Source: Lamellibrachia columna
Lineage: Eukaryota > Annelida > Polychaeta > Sabellida > Siboglinidae
DNA length: 64,000 nucleotides
Reading direction: 5' to 3'
NCBI GenBank assembly: GCA_963662155.1
Contig: OY759271.1
Span: forward strand, 15,351,084-15,415,083
Made by a program: the position numbers and the translations under genes. Below the pieces are notes generated by a model. It did no database searches. It was not told the DNA's origin and saw nothing but the letters and a program-made list of their open reading frames with translations. Positions 1 through 13,621 of the stretch are shown here, one piece after another; positions within the stretch are counted from its first letter, which is position 1, and each line of letters begins with the position of its first letter.

Positions 1-415
1 TTGTTACTTGATCCAATTTGTTTTGTTATGTAAAATTTTCCCTCATATCGAATGTGATCTAAAATTATAAACAACATCATTGAAAATTATAAGTAAAATT
101 ATGTAAAATTATAAATAAAAGTTATTACATATTCGCAATGAAATTAGCTTGGTGGCTTCTCGCATTGGTATTTCAATACATAGCATGGGCTACGTTTTAT
201 CTGCCGTACAAGATTATACATCTAAAAGTATGACCATAAGAAATTGACATTACAAGCTATTATATGCCACTTATTAAGCATACATGCATGCATGCATCCA
301 TCCATCCATCCATACATACATACATAGTCGTATCAGCCACTAGATAAAGGGGGCTAGACCAAGTATGTGGGATAGATAGAGACACTCACACAGACACACA
401 AAAAGTTACACAAAC
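1..415. other. Intergenic DNA with a small tetranucleotide tract
   Basis: No coding signal is visible. The only structure is a short compound microsatellite at about 281-326, made of CATG, CATC and CATA units that run into one another, just before the long (CA)n tract. Confidence 0.6.
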
Positions 416-724
<309 letters not shown>

Positions 725-784
725 TAGTATATATTATTCTGACTCATTTCTTGCTTATAAGAACAGACATACACACACATTTAT

Positions 785-1115
785 AAAGGGGGGAGGTAAG
801 ATATCCAGGGTGGGGGAAAGATACCCTAGGGTATCTCCCCTAGGGTATCTCCCCTAAGATATATTTTCCACCCTAGGGTATTTCCCACCTGGGATGGGAG
901 TTATATCCGGGGAAGATGCCCTAGAGTAGATAGATATCTACATATATATAGGAGATATCTTCCCCCTGGGGTAGTTACCCTAGCGTTTCTCCCCCCGGAA
1001 ATATATCTTTTCTACTCAGGGGAAGATACCCTAGGAAATCTCTCCCCTGAGGGGAGATATCTTCCCATCTACCTTACCGTAACTTCCCCCTAGGCCCTAG
1101 GGGGATACCCTGCCA
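785..1115. repeat. Degenerate palindromic CCTAGG/GATATC block
   Basis: This 330-bp stretch is built from imperfect copies of a short element containing CCTAGGGTATC, CTCCCCT and GATATCTTCCCC, in both orientations. Many copies are self-complementary (CCTAGG, GATATC), so the block could fold into several hairpins. No coding function is visible. Confidence 0.7.
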
Positions 1116-1600
1116 CACCGGTAGTAGCCCGGTACATGCTAAGCGCAAGGGGGCTTCCTCCGGGGTAAGTACAACGTGGCCAAACAGTGCCCACGCATAT
1201 TAGAAACAGGATAATGGCATATATTTTTGCAATTTTTTTTTGACGCCGTCACATAGCAAAATTTAAGCAAAACACATATTGGGGTTCTCGCTGACCAGCT
1301 GCGTAGAAAGAAAGTAAGACATTAGTTTTTCAACAGTGATGTATACACACAACATGTGCTGTTTTAATGGCATAAAGCCTGGCAAGTTATGTCAGTAATG
1401 TGGCCATCTATCGCCAGCTGTCATGGGACTTGACAAACGTGAGATCATCCTTGTGCTCAGAGAAATTGCAATGTTGTTCACAGAAACACAAAGGATGGGC
1501 TTCCGTTGTTTCCATCACCAGCATGCGCGGCCGCAATTTTTTATTCGAAACTCGTGTGGCTCAGCTAGACAGTTGCCATATGTCCTCACGCCCGCAAGTA
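1116..1600. other. Intergenic, nothing recognised
   Basis: No domain, repeat or RNA gene is recognised. Open frames entering the minisatellite on the right continue only because the repeat lacks stops. Confidence 0.5.
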
Positions 1601-1602
1601 CA

Positions 1603-1967
1603 TCCGTGTCAGTTTTCGTACATCCGAGTCAGTGTTCGTACTTCCGTGTCAGTGTTCGTACATCCGTGTCAGTGTTCGTGCATCCGTGTCAGTGTTCGTA
1701 CATCCGTGTCAATGTTCGTACATCCGTGTCAGTGTTCGTACATCCGTGTCAGTGTTCGTACATCCGTGTCGATGTTCGTACATCCGTGTCAGTGTTCGTA
1801 CATCCGAGTCAGTGTTCGTACATCCGTGTCAGTGTTCGTGCATCCGTGTCAGTGTTCGTACATCCGTATCGATGTTCGTACATCCGTGTCAGTGTTCGTG
1901 CATCCGTGTCAGTGTTCGTACATCCGTATCGATGTTCGTACATATGTGTCAGTGTTCGTGCATCCGT
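1603..1967. repeat. 20-bp minisatellite, about 18 copies
   Basis: The unit is CATCCGTGTCAGTGTTCGTA with one or two substitutions per copy (for example GATGTTCG for CAGTGTTCG). It decays at about 1968-2045 into short CATCCGTG-type words. Because 20 is not a multiple of 3, all three forward frames stay open; this is not evidence for a protein. Confidence 0.95.
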
Positions 1968-2121
1968 GCATCCGTGCCACCTTGCATCCGTGTCCGTGCA
2001 TTCGTGCACCCGTGTTCGTGTATCCGTATCCGTGCATCCTTGTCCTTGGGATGGACACCGTATGTTGTTTCTTTATGATCCCACTGAATATGTCGTGCAA
2101 AAACAGTTTAAATGTAAGGCA

Positions 2122-2207
2122 ACGTACGGTCAGTCGTACGGCCAGTCGTACGACCAGTCGTACGGCCAGTCGTACGACCAGTCGTACGGCCAGTCGTACG
2201 ACCAGTG
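2122..2207. repeat. 12-bp minisatellite, about 7 copies
   Basis: Alternating CAGTCGTACGGC and CAGTCGTACGAC units, giving a 24-bp higher-order period. Each unit contains the palindrome CGTACG. Confidence 0.93.
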
Positions 2208-2209
2208 TG

Positions 2210-2880
2210 TTCGCTGATTGTTCGCATCACAGTCCTTGTTATTGGGCACACTCATGAATGATTACTTACGGGATGATCCACTAATCCCTCATAAGTACCG
2301 GCATTTCGGCGTTCCCTTAATCTCTCATGAGTAGCGACCTCCTACGCGACGATTCGCTAATCCTACCGGTGCCGTAACATTACAAATTGCCAACCTCGTT
2401 CGCGACTTATATGGCCCGGCATTAGAACGCCCTAAATGTTTTCATAGGTCATGGTTATTGTATATCATATTCAAAATATGCATCGCTAGTTATTTCGAAG
2501 CTTATCCATGAAGTTGTTCTTATTCCATGACTCAGTTCGTGGCTGAGCAATCAGCTTAATCTCCAAAGTCAGTAACAGCATTACATGGCCGAACTCGAGC
2601 GTTTGAAAGCATTTATTCAGTGTGCGCATGTGTTAGAATGACAATAACAAGTTTGTATTGTACGGTATTTGAAACGTATATTTATTGTGATAGCTGTGTT
2701 CACCCATTAGACAATACCCTGAATATGATATTATGTCTGTAAAAGAATACATGCCAAATTAGCAGCGAGTTACTAACGCGGCAAACACGTTCTGTGGCGG
2801 CAAACGAACACATCTACCAAACGCAATTAATGTCCGCTAGGTGGCATCACTAACCGCGAAAAAACCGTCGAAGAAACTGG
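2210..2880. other. Intergenic, nothing recognised
   Basis: AT-rich single-copy-looking sequence between two minisatellites. No open frame with family resemblance, no tRNA-like box pair and no repeat was found on either strand. Confidence 0.5.
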
Positions 2881-2884
2881 ATGC

Positions 2885-3470
2885 TCCATCGTCTATGTAC
2901 TACTTACTCTATATCTGTGGTCTGTGTGATGGTCCTTCGTCTATGTACTACTTACTCTATATCTATGGTCTGTGTAATGGTCCTTCGTCTATGTACTATT
3001 TACTCTATATCTATGGTTTGTGTAATGGTCCTTCGTCTATGTACTACTTACTCTGTATCTGTGGTTTGTGTAATGGTCCTTCGTCTATGTACTATTTACT
3101 CTATATCTATGGTTTGTGTAATGGTCCTTCGTCTATGTACTACTGACTCTATATTTATGGTCTGTGTAATGGTCCTTCGTCTATGTACTACTTACTCTAT
3201 ATCTGTGGTCTGTATGATGGTCCTTCGTCTATGCACTATTTACTCTATATTTATTGTTTTATGTAATGGTCCTTCGTCTATGTACTACTTACTCTATATT
3301 TATGGTCTGTGTGATGGTCTTTCGTCTGTGTACTACTTACTCTATATCTATGGTCTGTGTGATGGTCCTTCGTCTATGTACTACTTACTCTAAATCTATG
3401 GTCTGTGTGATGATCCTTCATCTATGTACTACTTACTCTATATCTATGGTCTGTGTAATGGTCCTTCGTC
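2885..3470. repeat. 48-bp minisatellite, about 12 copies
   Basis: Successive copies of a unit beginning GTCTATGTACTACTTACTCT recur every 48 bp (for example 2891 and 2939). The unit is 16 codons long, so frames such as one reading PSSMYYLLYIYGLCNG stay open for 100-170 codons. With no start context, splice sites or domain, I treat it as non-coding. Confidence 0.95.
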
Positions 3471-3865
3471 ACCAGACGTACAGAAATGTTATACAGGTCA
3501 GAAAGACTACATATTATGAAAGTATAAACGCATCACGTAGTTAAAGATATAAAACATGGTATTTTGGTTTAAAAAAAAGATAATGCGGCAAAGAACGAGT
3601 TGAGGCTGCCGGTGGATGACAAACGCAGTAGTGGACGGTAAAGGATTGGAACGAAGGTGAGGAGAGACACGGATGTGGCAGAGGTTGTGGAGCAGGATGC
3701 AGTGGACAGGACATCGCGGCGGTGGAGGATACGAGCGGCCACTGCCAATGGGGAAGAAACGGGCGAAAGAAAATGATGATTTCGTCATAGTCTTAGATCA
3801 ACACAGGGGAAGTCAAACGGATTAACGAAGAAGCCACCCGCCTATTTAATAACAGTCAGAACCCA

Positions 3866-3965
3866 TGGGTGACACCCCTGGCGTTACACCCCTCGGTGAC
3901 ACCCCTGGCTTTACACCCATCGGTGACACCCCTGGCTTTACACCCCTCGGTGACACCCCTGGTAT
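3866..3965. repeat. 27-bp minisatellite, about 3.7 copies
   Basis: Repeats of GGTGACACCCCTGGCTTTAC plus CACCCCTC, with small variants between copies. It sits in otherwise unremarkable intergenic DNA. Confidence 0.88.
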
Positions 3966-4860
3966 AAACACCCGGTAATTTCACAGATCTCTATGTTGTT
4001 ATGAAATCACGTTTCAAAATGATATTCATTTTATGACAGTGACCCCCCCCCCCGCAATTAACTACCCATAAACCACGTGTGGCGACGTCAGGCGGTGCGG
4101 CTCTTAGAAAACATTTGGGTCATGCATTCCAGCTATCTAATCGGAGTTGAATTCATTTTGAGCCGTTGATTACCCGCAGCACTGGTAAAATATAACCACT
4201 CTTTGCACCGAGGGTGTGACATATATATCTTCCTGTTGGTTAACCGTTGTGTCTTCGTGTGACCCCTTAATATGTCTAGGAACATTCAAACTCGGGTAAA
4301 CTTGTTGATGCACTGTTATCTAATTTTCATCAACGGTGCTGCCAAAGGTTATTAAGTAGTTTTACATATGTATTTGTTGTATGTGGCGTCTCGCTGTATT
4401 ACATAACAAGAGAAACATTGAGAGAAACGCATTGAGATGTACGAAATATGTACGCATATGTACGAAATGATGGAACCTCGATCGGTGGAGTGCAGTTATG
4501 TGGCGAACGTAGCATTTATTGCCCATCCTCTGTGAGATAGTGTGTACCAGTGACTAACTCCCATCACAAATGGACGGTCATAAATCAAAGGCCGGTACTC
4601 GTTATGTTTGAGGACACTTGTTAAATTTCACCAAACATCAGTTACACTGACCGCTTCAAGTTGCTATTTACAATGAATGAGCTGGTCAGTTCGATCCAGT
4701 TAGGACAGTCAGTAATAAACAGACACGGTTAGTTAATTAGAATATATTTGTTGTGTCCGAAACAAACGGAGTCCGTGTACAGGTGTCTAGCGTTGTACGC
4801 GCCAGGTCACGCACGCTAGCTCGTTGGGAAACGTCATCTGAGTCAACGCGCGACAGGAAT
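3966..4860. other. Intergenic upstream of innexin A
   Basis: No recognised gene. A C10 run lies at about 4043. From about 4780 the sequence becomes GC- and CpG-rich, which fits the promoter-proximal part of innexin A. Confidence 0.5.
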
Positions 4861-4868
4861 CCCTGGGC

Positions 4869-4876
4869 TATTTATA
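4869..4876 (+). promoter_or_regulatory. TATA-like box, candidate innexin A promoter
   Basis: TATTTATA lies about 190 bp upstream of the innexin A start codon within a CpG-rich stretch. If used, transcription would begin near 4900 and leave a 5' leader of about 160 nt. Position and composition fit a promoter; transcript evidence is lacking. Confidence 0.4.
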
Positions 4877-5062
4877 GCGTCGTCGCGGATATGACGCACT
4901 GCACACCGCTGGCTGTACGAGGACATTGCTTGCACGACAGCGGGACGCGGTGGGTGTGTTTCGTGGTTCGTTAGGCTCAGCCTTGTTGGACAGCGTCTGT
5001 GGACATTGCGGTGTTGTGTCGCCGTTCGCCGGACAGAAATTGTGTGACGCAGATATAGAAAC

Positions 5063-5640
5063 ATGTATTCGATACTAGGACTTATATTCTCCCTACCGGA
5101 GACGAAGTGGAATAAAGACGACGACTTCGCCGACCGCATGAGCTGTCGCTACAGTGTCATTATCCTTGTCATCTTGGCCCTTACTCTCAGCTTGAGCGAC
5201 GTCGTCCGCGAACCGATGACCTGCTGGGCTCCCCCTCACTTCGCCGGCAGTCACGAGAAGTACGCGAACAGCTACTGCTGGGTACGGAACACGTACTACC
5301 TCCCGTGGAACGACGAAATACCTCGCCCGCACGAGGAACGACAGACCATCCCCTACTACCAATGGATGTCGCTAATTCTACTTGGCCAAGCACTATTCTT
5401 CTACCTGCCGACCCTCATGTGGCACGGCTTCAACAGCAGGTCGGGCATCGACGCCGACAACATCTTGGAGACGGCTCAGCAACTGAGAAAAGCCGAAGAT
5501 GAAAAAGAACGCGGTCGCAAGCTGACGCTTATCACCAACCAAATGGACAGGTTCCTGGCGACGCGTGCCCAGGACTGGCAGTTGGAATGGGATCTTAAGC
5601 ATCTCCTCTCGGCTACGCTCTGTCGGTGTTGCGGACGAAG
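5063..5640 (+). CDS. Innexin A, first coding exon (no matching downstream exons before innexin B)
   Basis: Encodes the N-terminal 192 residues (plus two bases of a split Arg codon) of an innexin, the gap-junction or hemichannel subunit of invertebrates located in the plasma membrane. Visible parts are a cytoplasmic N-terminus, TM1 (about residues 31-48), extracellular loop 1 with Cys54 and Cys72, the innexin hallmark YYQW at 98-101 opening TM2, and the start of the cytoplasmic loop. The first ATG gives an N-terminus that aligns with innexins B and C apart from a divergent first 13 residues and two extra residues. The exon ends at a strong donor, AAG|GTAAGG, in the same phase as B and C. The exons for TM3, loop 2 and TM4 are not found between here and innexin B, so this is either an orphan exon or an alternative first exon spliced to the exons at 28.8-29.7 kb. 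Confidence 0.85.
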
Positions 5641-6352
<712 letters not shown>

Positions 6353-6754
6353 CCGCAGTTATGTATAAAACCGTACTCATTTGTCAATCATCGAAGTACG
6401 AGGATATACATGTCTGCCTAAACAAAAGATGTTTCGAATATTTTTGAGATCGTTGAAAAAGAGAAGCTTAGAGACCTATCCTAGCTATAGTTTTCAAATA
6501 ATGATGCATCATTACTTTGTCAAATTTGAGCGTATCAGATAATATTCCGGTGCTTTGCACCTGGTTTATTAATGATTTGTTGACCGTCTGCATGTGCACA
6601 TTATATGCCGATGGATATACGGTATAACGCGTACACACTCACTGCGCATACAAAGCGGAAGAGTGCCGGACCATTAGCTGTACAGTTGTACTTACGGGTC
6701 CGGGGCGCTAGTCACTTCATTTATAATATTATATGTTGGATGTTTCGTGATGAA

Positions 6755-7045
6755 AAGGGCTATCGAGAGGACTGGTTTCGAACCCTCTTGTGGTCGCTTC
6801 AAGCTTGGGCAATTTCGTTCACAACACATTGCTTAAGTTCACTCAGCTGTATAAATGAGTACATGCATACACACAGTGTTGGCATTATGTGAACGAATGG
6901 TATTCGTGCAACTGCTACGACATGGTTGAATGCTTCCCCTACAAGTCGAGTAGGAATGAACATGTCTGCCGGGGATGAAGTGTGAATTGCAACGCGCTCT
7001 GGGCGATTTTAATGAATGAATGAATGAATACCGCGCTGCATCAGA
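6755..7045 (+). mobile_element. Degenerate tRNA-derived SINE
   Basis: It shares with the copies at 28.19 and 39.28 kb a B-box-like GGTTTCGAACCC (6773-6784), a following CACTCAGCTGTA word, a GGAATGAAC...GCCGGGGATGAAG body and a GCGCTCTG 3' part. The A box is not recognisable. A (TGAA)n tail lies at about 7011-7028. Family membership comes from the alignment with the other two copies. Confidence 0.6.
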
Positions 7046-7049
7046 CTTT

Positions 7050-7717
<668 letters not shown>

Positions 7718-7835
7718 GCCACCAACAACACCAACACCACCACACTGTTTTGTAGTATATAGTATACAGCAAACAATGATATTATATAGGATATATATAC
7801 TATATATACCACTGTGTTGATTTTGCCATGATATA

Positions 7836-7977
<142 letters not shown>

Positions 7978-8036
7978 CAAAGCATAGTCTCGAAGAGACG
8001 ATGCTGATGCGCCCCGTTGTCAACTTGTCAAATTTT

Positions 8037-8291
8037 CTAATTTTGGCAGCGTCCACTGTGGATGTGAAGGCCGATTCTTGAGTGGCAGTCCTTGCTGCAG
8101 CCAAAGCAGACGAAACAGGTTGACAGTGGTGGTAGTGCTGCTTTTTGTTTTCGCCGCATCCTCTTCTCAGCGGCATGCTGGTGTTTCTTTTCATCTGCCC
8201 TTTCAATGCCTCTGCGTGTTGCCTGACGCCAAGCAGTGCGGTCTTCGGCCACTACTTCCCAGCCTTTGGGGCTGATGTCACAGGCCTTCAT
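8037..8291 (-). mobile_element. LINE ORF2 C-terminal fragment with zinc knuckle
   Basis: The 84-codon minus-strand frame reads [13 protein letters not shown], then a basic helix, then [20 protein letters not shown] Trp/Arg-rich segment, an Ala/Arg/Lys helix and a final Cys/His motif ending SRIGL..H is typical of the extreme C-terminus of some non-LTR retrotransposon polymerases. Nothing of the RT domain precedes it, because (TA)n tract 4 begins immediately upstream. It is a dead 5'-truncated fragment boxed in by TA tracts. Confidence 0.65.
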
Positions 8292-8294
8292 TAT

Positions 8295-8418
<124 letters not shown>

Positions 8419-8419
8419 C

Positions 8420-9650
8420 AACACAGTAGCAAACAATGACTTCGCGTGAATGCACATGTTCACCGCCCCCCCCCCACCCACCCGTATCGTAAAGCCAACT
8501 GTTGGACCCGCCCATTAAAACTACCAGGGGCGATTTGCCGTCTGGAAAGCGCATGGGCATCTTGCGACGGTGGTTTCTTTCAGGCGTGTCGATCTTCGCT
8601 TGTCGTTCATCGTAGTAACACTAGCCGGGCATGTGGGTCAACTTGACATATTGGTCGTTACGACAAAACCATTTACTCACACCTGTCGCTGCGTTACCTT
8701 GGTCAAAGGACTGTGTATGCACATGTATAAATAGATGCATGTATTTATACAATGGAAGAGCCTACACAACGATACGGTGTTGGATTTTTTTATAAAGTAA
8801 CCGATCAAAGGCTATGCATAATGTTGTGCGTTTAGTAGTAGTAATTGTACTAGCAATAGTATGTGTTCTCACTACTACTATTAATACAAATATGTACATG
8901 CATTGCAGTGTTTTTAATTGATGTATGAGTATGCATTACTACTGTTTGTATCAAAAGGATGTACACGTAATTTCATGTTGTTAACTAGAACAAACGCACT
9001 CTTGTCGCGATCTCTTCTTCCCGTGTCAGCTCATCAGTGAAATTACTCAAATTGTGTTTTGAAAACATTGCCCAGGTTTAACAATGTCTAAACAGACGCA
9101 CGAGATGTTTGTGACACTTTGACGTCGTCACGCCCAGTTAATCTTGTCGAGAGCGTTCCGACAGAACAATAAACACAATGACGTGTTAGTGGCATTGTTA
9201 TTTGGTTTATTGTTCATCTGTGCGGAGTTATTCAACAAGAAATTAACATTGCTGTACGTGACAAGTTTGCTGCACGAATTTACTCTGGCTAAGGCAACAG
9301 TAACGTTCTTCCTTGCGTCAAGGACATCTTGATTCGTGTTTACACACATATGAATGGCGCCTAGTATGAGATCATTGGTCATAATGTTACTTCCACGAGT
9401 ACACTGGTCCACAGACGCTTGTTGACAGAATTTCCGAAATTATATTACAATATTCGACATGGAATGTTATATATGAATATTTTGTCGAGTCATGTAGTTG
9501 AACCGAACGCATGACGATAATATTGGACCGTTAAACGTTACAAATGACTTCTCTCAAACACAACTGTGAAGGAAAAGACAAATGGAATAATTCATGTTCA
9601 AAGCTTGTTTTTGTAAAGCTCACCACATCGTAAAGCGAGATATTGTTTTA
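8420..9650. other. Intergenic, nothing recognised
   Basis: Ordinary AT-rich intergenic DNA with a C10 run at about 8467. A 94-codon minus-strand frame (9412-9128) and others here have no family resemblance and no splice context. Confidence 0.5.
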
Positions 9651-9654
9651 TAGA

Positions 9655-10112
9655 AAATGCATTTTCCATTAAGACGCCGCTTGTGTCTATCATTAAGACA
9701 TCAAAAATGGACATAGGCATATAGACATATTTGCATATGGTGAATACATCAAAAGTCCAAGCTAATATTTGATAACATACATGTAAATAAATCGCCACCA
9801 CATACCCCGAGAGTAAAACACAGCGCGGTGGATTCATTGTATCATTCGCACACGATGCCAATCAGGGGTATTGCCTAAACAGAGATTACGCTGAACAATT
9901 GAAACGTCGACCCGCGTTGCTGGGTCATTTTTGGCAAGCGGTCGGAGCAGGCAAGAGGTGTTTGGAGCGGCCGGGTTGGTTCGCAGTTCTTCTGTTTTTG
10001 TCATCAGTGTAGTAAATACAGTGATAGTGATACATCGTATAGTGATACACACTGTTGTGATACATTGTGTTGTGATACACCACTCGTCAGACAAGAAAGA
10101 ACGAAACAGAAA
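9655..10112 (+). promoter_or_regulatory. Innexin B upstream region and leader, conserved with innexin C
   Basis: This stretch aligns with 36236-36672 upstream of innexin C, so promoter and leader were copied with the gene. The leader carries imperfect copies of GTGATACAC/TGTGTT (about 10020-10083), and then both genes share CACTCGTCAG-CAAGAAAGAACGAAAC just before the ATG. No TATA box stands out. Conservation shows shared descent, not proven regulatory function. Confidence 0.55.
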
Positions 10113-10684
10113 ATGCATGACGTCATCGAGGTGTTGTTATCGAAGTCGAAGTGGAGCAAAGATGACGACTTCGCGGACCGCCTGAGCTGTCGCTACAGTG
10201 TCGTCGTCCTGGCCGTCCTGGCTGCTAGCATTAGCTTGAGCGACGTCGTCCGCGAACCGATATCTTGCTGGGCGCCCGCTCACTTCGCCGACAGCCACGA
10301 GAAGTACGCGAACAGTTACTGCTGGGTACGGAACACGTACTACCTCCCGTGGAACGACGAAATACCTCGCCCGCACGAGGAACGACAGACAATCCCCTAC
10401 TACCAATGGGTCCCGTTTATCCTACTTGGCCAAGCGCTATTCTTCTACCTGCCGACTCTTATATGGCACAGTTTCAACAGCAGGGCGGGCATCGACGCCG
10501 ATAACATCCTGGACACGGCCCACAAACTGAGGAAAGCCGAAAATGAAGAAGAACGCAGTCGCATGCTGACCCTTATCACCAACCAAATGGACAGATTTCT
10601 GTCGACGAGAGCCAAAGATTGGCAATTCGAGTTGGATCTTAAACATCTCCTCTCGGCGATCTTTTGTCGGTGCTGGGGACGAAG
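10113..10684 (+). CDS. Innexin B, exon 1 (TM1, loop 1, TM2, cytoplasmic loop)
   Basis: First of three exons of a complete 406-residue innexin (10113-10684, 28767-28890, 29156-29680). Innexins assemble as plasma-membrane hemichannels and gap junctions passing ions and small metabolites. The exon covers residues 1-190: N-terminus with KSKWSKDDDFADRLSCRYS, TM1 about 29-46, loop 1 with Cys52 and Cys70, YYQW at 96-99, TM2 about 100-118, and a charged cytoplasmic loop containing ITNQMDRFL. An upstream in-frame ATG at 10065 is possible, but the start at 10113 matches innexin C. The donor AAG|GTAGGG splits an Arg codon (AG|G), completed exactly by exon 2. The intron that follows is 18 kb and full of minisatellites. 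Confidence 0.92.
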
Positions 10685-11090
10685 GTAGGGATACATTGTC
10701 TCAATTCGACGATCGTTGTATCAGAGAATAGCTATTCTTGGTCATCTGTCTTTATATATATTTACGTGTTTCGCGGTCTACAACCGGATGCACCTATTAT
10801 CATTATAACTGCGCTGCCCACAGTTTGTTTTGTAAAGATATTGTTTAGCATGAGCTTCCAAGCTTTGTCTGTCGTTCTAGTCATCTTTACTTATTCCACG
10901 ACCTTATAAACTAGTCCCCGGAGGTGACCCAATCAGCAAGTAAACATCGCTTTGCAAATATTACTTTGGAAATGGAGTATTTATTTGTGAACTTCTTCCA
11001 TTTCTGAAGGTGGATGATTCACTGCCCGCAAAGTATAATTATTTTCTTCTTATAATAATAATAATATGCTATACTACTGCAGATTAATAC
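10685..11090 (+). other. Innexin B intron 1, part conserved with innexin C
   Basis: The first 360 bp of the intron (to about 11045) align with 37245-37565 in innexin C; homology then stops and resumes only at about 25310. This marks the left edge of roughly 14 kb present in B and absent from C. Confidence 0.7.
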
Positions 11091-11095
11091 CGTCG

Positions 11096-11271
11096 CATAA
11101 GTACGTATTGTACAATGACGAAAGAGCGACAAGAAAGACAACAATCTTGAAATCATAAGTACGTATTGTACAATGACGAAAGAGCGACAAGAAAGACAAC
11201 AATCTTGAAATCATAAGTACGTATTGTACAATGACGAAAGAGCGACAAGAAAGACAACAATCTTGAAATCA
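11096..11271. repeat. 58-bp tandem repeat, 3 identical copies
   Basis: Three copies of a unit beginning CATAAGTACGTATTGTACAA at 11096, 11154 and 11212, with no differences that I can see. Such identity suggests recent amplification. It lies just past the point where homology with innexin C ends. Confidence 0.95.
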
Positions 11272-13619
11272 GCGACTACCATCAATGACGTTGTATCGTA
11301 TTTGTTCAGAGGGGTTCACAATGGTCGGCATCGCCTCAGTGCTGGTATAACGTAGTTTAGTGATGTTTCGAAGTAGGTGGTTATGATGGAAGACCTAAAT
11401 TACACGACACCGGTGTGGTTTAACTGCGGGGGTAGGTGGCGCCAGGCGGCCCGACAGGCAATAGGAGTAGACGTACATTTAGCGTAGATGCACCCGATTA
11501 CGAATAATTTGTATTCAATGGTGATCTTAATCGCACAATCTCCCCATGTATTTATTAGTAATTTATTGTTATCACACATCACCGGAAAAGGGAGGCGGAT
11601 ATACTACTATATATTGTGCTATATGTTTCTGGCGAACGAACTGGATGAAAACCGATACATGTAACCGTCTTCGCTTCCGAATTATAAAATTATACGCAGG
11701 GGAATCTTCATGCATCGTTTCGTTCCGTTGCGCCTCACTTGGCAATGCTTGTCGATTTGTATATTAGAGGTAACAGCCAATAACGGCGCATCTTCTGTAC
11801 TTGCTCTTGATCGATATCGTCCAATTCGCTGATTAAGTCCGTTTATTATAATTTGCATCAACCGAAACCGTGCTTTTGTATTTACTATTTAGAATATCCA
11901 TATCTTCATGTCCATCCTACAGTAGAAACAGGGATAGTTTTAGGATTAATTTGCTTTGTAAATAAATAACTATGACCCCGTTTCTGTGTTGGTCGTCTGT
12001 GACGGTGTATCTGGCTATCACAATGGCTTCTGATTCTGGCCCATAGACAACGTTATGTGCAACCTACAGGTGTGTTGTACTGAATTCATCCTGAAGATTA
12101 CCTGACATTAAGGGTAATTCGGGAAACAACAGGCAAAATGTTGTTTTATTAATGATTATCATCATATAACATTATAGTGTGACAAGCCCGTCCTCGTGGT
12201 CTGTGGGATGATATCTGAAAAAATAATTACATTTAAACCAAATTCTCTCAAAATGTTCGAACCCACAGACCCCCGACCCCCGAAGACGGGCATGTGTGAA
12301 CGTTAACACAGGCTTTTGTTTGCTTATTTGTGATTGGGAGTATTTATTAATAGTTTTATGTAATCACCTGTTTTGCCTAACTCTGTTTAAATAGTTATAT
12401 TATTTTCTCCAGGTCAACATGAAACACACATCTCCAACGTATGTTTCAATAGAAACATGTGCTTCTATTGCTTAGCATTGGAGAGTTTTATACAAAGCAC
12501 GTGGCTTACAGTGTGTACACAATTTGTTGAACCTGGCACATACACGTTCACCTACATACTGGACAGGTTATGTTACTGCCAAGGAATGTTTGACCTGACA
12601 CTTTCCCACGCCAGCCAGTTACAATAGCGGCTACTCAACTCACAGACTTGCTCTGTCTGACGACTGGCATCTACAGAATATGTTGTGAAAGATGAGTATT
12701 AGCATCGGCGTTATATATATAGAGGTACTAACTATTTATAAAGTAGGCTCCCGGGCTTCCCAGCCTCTTCCCAGCCTCTTCCCAGACATATTATGTCAGG
12801 TTTTTAAAAACATGTCACGAAGGTGTGCCAAACAGTTCACAAAATAGGTTTAGTTTTCTGTCTAGTTGTTTCCAAAAATAAATACGGATGGTCTGCCTAG
12901 TCGCTTAAAAAACCAAGTCCCATTGGTGTACTCAGTCTTTTCGAAAAACTTATCTTACGTAGCCACCTTCCGGTCTAGCCCCGAGACATACCGAGTCACA
13001 TAGTGTAATAACATTTACCCGTATTGAATAGAGCACAAAAGAAGGTTTGACAAAGTATAGTTGTCAATGATCATTTGCTAGTTCAATATGTTGTCGATAT
13101 ATCTATTTGATTGTTAGCACATTGCTTGTGTAACAGCTTTTTAACGTTTGCCTATATATTAATATATATAATGGGTCGACATACAAGGTTATTCGAGGTC
13201 TTTCAACGATACTTATCATTGTGGCCTTGATTTCTTTCGCATATGTCCGGAGGCAAAACACAGTCGCGGTTGGACTTTGTTCATGGTCGTCAGATAGTAG
13301 GCCAAATATGCATACGCTGTGTGGCTTCCGAACTAACAAAAGCTGTCAAGTCTCGGCTCCAGTGACACTCAGGCCAGACGAAATGGGTGGACGCCAGTTA
13401 GCGGTTTGGACGATTCCCGTTAGATAACTTATTAATTAATTCTCGTTACGGGAACCTGCACACAGTGTTTTCAGCTGCTCAGGCTCCGACTGTGGCAACT
13501 TTGTCGTATTCAGACCGTGGCTTGTCAGCTGTGATATACCTTCCGGACGTTGTTTTCTCGGTTTATTTTATCATTTCTAATCATGATTTATTTTATATTG
13601 GGCTGTGTGTATTTTGTAT
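11272..13619. other. Intronic DNA, nothing recognised
   Basis: About 2.3 kb of AT-rich sequence inside innexin B intron 1. No exon-like frame, RNA gene or dispersed-element signature was recognised. A short GCCTCTTCCCA direct repeat occurs at about 12760-12785. Confidence 0.5.
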
Positions 13620-13621
13620 TA

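Noticed and set aside
281..326. CRISPR-like array or other spaced repeat system
   Set aside because: No array in the window has conserved repeats separated by unique spacers; all are head-to-tail tandem arrays, and the genome is eukaryotic.
1400..2257. Open frames of 264 and 285 codons on the plus strand
   Set aside because: They run through 20-bp and 12-bp tandem repeats without stops; overlapping frames are equally open, as expected of repeats and not of a gene.
2841..3544. Overlapping frames in the 48-bp minisatellite (up to 170 codons)
   Set aside because: The unit is a stop-free multiple of three. No signal peptide, domain or conserved start was seen.
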